Origin: Nitrospiraceae bacterium
GTDB taxonomy: Bacteria > Nitrospirota > Thermodesulfovibrionia > UBA6902
Direction: 5' to 3'
DNA length: 8,764 bases
Assembly (NCBI GenBank): GCA_020354155.1
Contig: CP070644.1
Location: 90,059 to 98,822 of the forward strand
Positions 6,709-8,764 of the stretch are shown one piece after another (position 1 is the first letter of the stretch; every line of letters begins with the position of its first letter). The translations under genes were made by a program, and so were the position numbers. The notes beneath the pieces are model-generated. The model was not told the origin of the DNA. It saw nothing but the letters and a program-made list of their open reading frames with translations, and ran no database searches.

Positions 6709-6734
6709 TTCTCATTAAAGAGAAGGATTTGAAA

Positions 6735-6788
6735 ATGATGAAATTAACAATAAAGAACGACGTGAAACCACAAAGGAGGACGATATGA
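6735..6788 (+). CDS. Possible 17-residue leader peptide coupled to the cytochrome gene
   Basis: ATG at 6735 follows AAGGA by 7 nt and begins about 16 nt after the expected sigma-54 transcript start. It encodes MMKLTIKNDVKPQRRTI and stops at TGA 6786-6788, overlapping the cytochrome ATG (6785) as ATGA. The Shine-Dalgarno of the cytochrome lies inside its codons 13-15 (CAA AGG AGG). A ribosome translating it would cross that site and end on the cytochrome start, which suits translational coupling. Chance occurrence cannot be excluded at this length. Confidence 0.3.
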   Translation: MMKLTIKNDVKPQRRTI

Positions 6789-7942
6789 AAAGAACAATAC
6801 TCATCATGTTTATGGCTATCCTGTCGATGGTGCTGACCTATGGAAATGCGGATGCACAACTGGTGTTGTGTTCCGCCTGTCACACGATGCACGACAGCCA
6901 GGATGGCCAAGAATGGCCTGGTGGAGCAGCCGGTCCCCAGCAGAGATTATTAATTGACAGCTGTATTGGCTGTCACACCGGAGCTACCGGAGCGGAGACC
7001 GCCGATGGTGCTCCTATTGTAAATCACACAACTCCTCCAACAGATCAGGGTGCTTCCGAGACACTGGCCGGCGGTGACTTTTACTGGGTAAATGATACTA
7101 CCGGAGCTGGTGATGACACAATGGGTCACAATGTAGTTGGTATCGCTGCGGCTGATGCAAATATTTTGCCAGTGAATACACCCCCTGGCTGGGACCAGGC
7201 AGTGACAACGGGTACTACATTTAACGGTCTATCAATGCAGGTAACACAGGGAGTAGGGTGGGATGCAAGCAACCGGCTGACCTGTGCCGGCACCTATGGT
7301 TGCCACGGTACGCATCAGTCCCCAGATTTTGGAGGTATTACGGGCTCCCACCATACCAATGTCGGGTCAAGCGATTCAGTGAGTGCTCCAACGACGGTGG
7401 CCGGCAGTTACAGGTTTCTGGCGAATATCAAGGGGCTTGAGAATGCAGACTGGAACTTCGCAGAAACAGCAGCATCTCATAATGAGTACTTCGGCGCGAA
7501 CCTTACGGCGAATAGGGACTCTGTTGCAACAGCAGACTTTGGCAACCGAGATACCATCAGTTACTTGTGCGCCCAGTGCCATGGTACCTTCCATGGCGAA
7601 ATAGATGATGACGCTGTAGCCGGTGGTCCCTGGGTACGGCATCCTACGGATATTACTCTTCCCGCTTCGGGTGAGTATGCGGACTACAATCCTGATAACG
7701 GTAATGTATACAACCTTGATGTCCCCGTTGCACGGCCTGCAGTGCCGGCAGATTGTACAAATTGTGCAACAGTTACGCCAGGGACTGATATCATCATGTG
7801 CCTCTCCTGTCACAGGGCGCATGGATCAAATGAACCTGACCTGCTCAGGTTTACCTATGATATGGAAGCCAACGTACCAGGAGACACGGTTGATGACGGA
7901 TGTTTTGTATGCCACACAGCCAAAAACGGTGACACACCTTAG
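6785..7942 (+). CDS. Secreted six-heme c-type cytochrome, OmcS-like (candidate nanowire subunit)
   Basis: 385 residues with a signal peptide (about 1-24, ending NADA). Six heme motifs in order: CSACHTMHD (29-33), CIGCH (60-64), CAGTYGCHGTH (167-174, five residues between cysteines), CAQCHGTFH (262-266), CLSCHRAHG (339-343) and CFVCH at the C-terminus (373-377). A further CTNC at 324-327 lacks the histidine. Motif order and the linking signatures GGDFYWV (about 96-102), GHN (114-116), SYRFL (208-212), RHP (285-287) and LRF after the fifth motif all recall Geobacter OmcS, a hexaheme protein that polymerises into extracellular filaments. Candidate distal ligands include H36, H81, H115, H177, H270, H286 and H346. 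Between hemes two and three the chain is Gly/Thr/Asp-rich, as in secreted surface proteins. AAAGGAGG lies 5 nt before the ATG. Transcription is predicted from the sigma-54 promoter; a strong terminator follows. Filament formation is inference; other secreted multiheme roles remain possible. Confidence 0.9.
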   Translation: MKRTILIMFMAILSMVLTYGNADAQLVLCSACHTMHDSQDGQEWPGGAAGPQQRLLIDSCIGCHTGATGAETADGAPIVNHTTPPTDQGASETLAGGDFYWVNDTTGAGDDTMGHNVVGIAAADANILPVNTPPGWDQAVTTGTTFNGLSMQVTQGVGWDASNRLTCAGTYGCHGTHQSPDFGGITGSHHTNVGSSDSVSAPTTVAGSYRFLANIKGLENADWNFAETAASHNEYFGANLTANRDSVATADFGNRDTISYLCAQCHGTFHGEIDDDAVAGGPWVRHPTDITLPASGEYADYNPDNGNVYNLDVPVARPAVPADCTNCATVTPGTDIIMCLSCHRAHGSNEPDLLRFTYDMEANVPGDTVDDGCFVCHTAKNGDTP

Positions 7943-7972
7943 CAATCTAAGACGTAACTGCTAATCTTTATC

Positions 7973-8008
7973 AAAGGGGGTCATGCTTATGCATGATCCC
8001 CTTTTTTT
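7973..8008 (+). terminator. Strong rho-independent terminator after the OmcS-like gene
   Basis: AAAGGGGGTCATGC and GCATGATCCCCTTT pair around the loop TTAT, giving an 11-bp GC-rich stem with one G-T wobble plus three A-T pairs, followed by a run of T to 8008. It begins 31 nt after the stop codon and separates the cytochrome transcript from the NHL gene. The flanking A run is too short to make it an equally good terminator for leftward transcripts. Confidence 0.93.
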
Positions 8009-8081
8009 GCTTTTCTCGCACAATACAACCTGTAAGAACAAGCTGAATCAGAGAATACTTTTTGCCCTTATGATTATTTAT

Positions 8082-8111
8082 TTGAATTTAAGAAGGGCTT
8101 ACTGCTATTAT
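8082..8111 (+). promoter_or_regulatory. Candidate sigma-70 promoter for the right NHL gene
   Basis: TTGAAT (8082-8087), 18 bp, then TATTAT (8106-8111) preceded by TGC, an extended -10. Initiation near 8118 gives a leader of about 47 nt. It lies between the terminator and the NHL gene, so the gene probably has its own transcript. Confidence 0.5.
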
Positions 8112-8164
8112 GTAAAAAATTTTCCTTATTTCACCTACATACGTAAGAAGGTAGTGGATAGAGA

Positions 8165-8764
8165 ATGACAACGCAAACAAGTGTACAGAGTCGCAGGTCC
8201 TCAGTCACATCAGCATTATTCACTCCTGTTGCCCTGTTTATTTTTTTTGGAGCTCTTTCAGCTGATCTCAGTGCGCAGCAGCTCGGCACGGTCATAACCT
8301 ACCAGCAGAGCATAACCTCTGATGAGGATGACGGAAGGCTCTTTCCTCCAACCTACGTTTATGAAGACCCTTTGAAAGAGGAGATCTATGTTGTTGATAC
8401 CAAACAGCGCATTCTGGCATTCACATCCGATCTCTTCCCTCTCTACACCTTAAACAGAAAGAATTTAATTTATGCTCCCCTGGGACTTACAATCGGTTCT
8501 GACGGCAGTTTATATGTAGCGCAGGCAGCGTCAAAAGAAAATCCCCGCAACAGAATTACGGTACTTGACCCATGTCTGCAGCATGACCGCGAGATTTATC
8601 TGGAAGGCATGAATGACGCTGCGTCCTTTAAGCCCTACCGTCTGGCCGCTGACAGGAAGGGCAATCTGTATGTGACATCTGAGCATTTCCCGGGAGTGTT
8701 AGTCTTAGACAGCAATGACCGTATCATTGACATCATGTCTCCCGAAGAAAATGGGCATAAGGCA
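8165..8764 (+). CDS. Exported NHL/beta-propeller protein, C-terminus cut by window edge
   Basis: 200 codons are present and the frame is open to the edge. An N-terminal segment with arginines (SRRSS) and a hydrophobic core at about 18-33 ending near LSAQQ is a probable signal peptide. At least three blade-like repeats follow: about 61-95 (EEIYVVDTKQRILAF), 104-135 (GSLYVAQ... RITVLD) and 157-183 (GNLYVTS... VLVLD). The spacing and the pattern of a Y(I/V)V(D/A) strand followed by a VLD strand fit NHL propellers. Start: ATG at 8165, just after an in-frame TAG (8159-8161); the Shine-Dalgarno is weak (GGA 8 nt upstream). As I recall, omcS of Geobacter sulfurreducens is also followed by an NHL-repeat protein, which suggests a role in export or assembly of the cytochrome. 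The protein is not obviously a recent copy of the left NHL protein; the visible parts differ in most positions. Confidence 0.88.
   Translation, partial: MTTQTSVQSRRSSVTSALFTPVALFIFFGALSADLSAQQLGTVITYQQSITSDEDDGRLFPPTYVYEDPLKEEIYVVDTKQRILAFTSDLFPLYTLNRKNLIYAPLGLTIGSDGSLYVAQAASKENPRNRITVLDPCLQHDREIYLEGMNDAASFKPYRLAADRKGNLYVTSEHFPGVLVLDSNDRIIDIMSPEENGHKA

Larger units (their letters stand above)
6436..6784 (+). promoter_or_regulatory. Control region of the OmcS-like cytochrome gene
   Basis: 349 bp with no long gene. In order it holds a sigma-70-like promoter (6485-6513), a 17-codon mini-ORF (6530-6583), a dyad fit for an activator (6594-6611), an AT-rich stretch (about 6622-6690) that could bend, a sigma-54 promoter (6693-6708) and a leader ORF (6735-6788). 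There is no convincing terminator after the response regulator, so read-through into this region is possible. Confidence 0.75.

Noticed and set aside
7376..7822. Minus-strand open frame within the OmcS-like gene
   Set aside because: It is antisense to an exported cytochrome with regular heme motifs and has no support of its own.
7983..8168. Plus-strand open frame of 61 codons after the OmcS-like gene
   Set aside because: It starts inside the terminator stem, runs through the T tract and promoter region, and ends on the NHL start; there is no Shine-Dalgarno apart from the stem's G run.
1..8764. Insertion sequences, CRISPR arrays, tRNA or rRNA genes
   Set aside because: No transposase motifs, terminal repeats, regularly spaced repeats or cloverleaf-like sequences were seen on either strand.

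Overview
The window (about 44% GC by eye) looks like a bacterial chromosome segment from an anaerobic, metal- or mineral-respiring lineage. The evidence is a dense set of multiheme c-type cytochromes, NHL beta-propeller proteins, a sigma-54-dependent response regulator and a near-consensus -24/-12 promoter. Desulfobacterota/Desulfuromonadia or Nitrospirota are the best guesses; the sequence alone does not settle the phylum.

Layout. (1) Minus-strand operon, read from 3234 down to 1: an eight-heme-motif cytochrome c with signal peptide and C-terminal membrane tail (2164-3234), a four-helix cytochrome b of the formate-dehydrogenase-gamma/cytochrome b561 type (1244-2116), a membrane-anchored triheme cytochrome c (394-1230), and an NHL-repeat exported protein cut by the left edge (1-349). 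(2) A 226-bp divergent intergenic region (3235-3460). (3) Plus-strand regulators: a membrane histidine kinase whose periplasmic domain carries a CXXCH heme motif (3461-5041) and an NtrC-type response regulator (5059-6435). (4) A 349-bp control region (6436-6784) with a sigma-70-like promoter, a dyad suited to be an activator site, a -24/-12 promoter and a short leader ORF. (5) A secreted six-heme cytochrome resembling Geobacter OmcS (6785-7942) followed by a strong terminator (7973-8008). (6) A second exported NHL/beta-propeller protein with its own promoter, cut by the right edge (8165-8764).

How the parts could work together (inference). The octaheme cytochrome c, cytochrome b and triheme cytochrome look like a membrane quinol oxidoreductase similar in plan to the Geobacter CbcBA-type bc complexes, passing electrons from menaquinol to the periplasm. 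The heme-bearing kinase would sense periplasmic redox state or a ligand and phosphorylate the NtrC-type regulator, which would activate the sigma-54 promoter of the OmcS-like gene. That cytochrome would be exported, perhaps as a filament ('nanowire'), and the NHL propellers may help export or assembly. The window would then hold quinol oxidation, redox sensing and extracellular conduction as one regulated locus. Part labels rest on motifs read by eye; no database search was possible.
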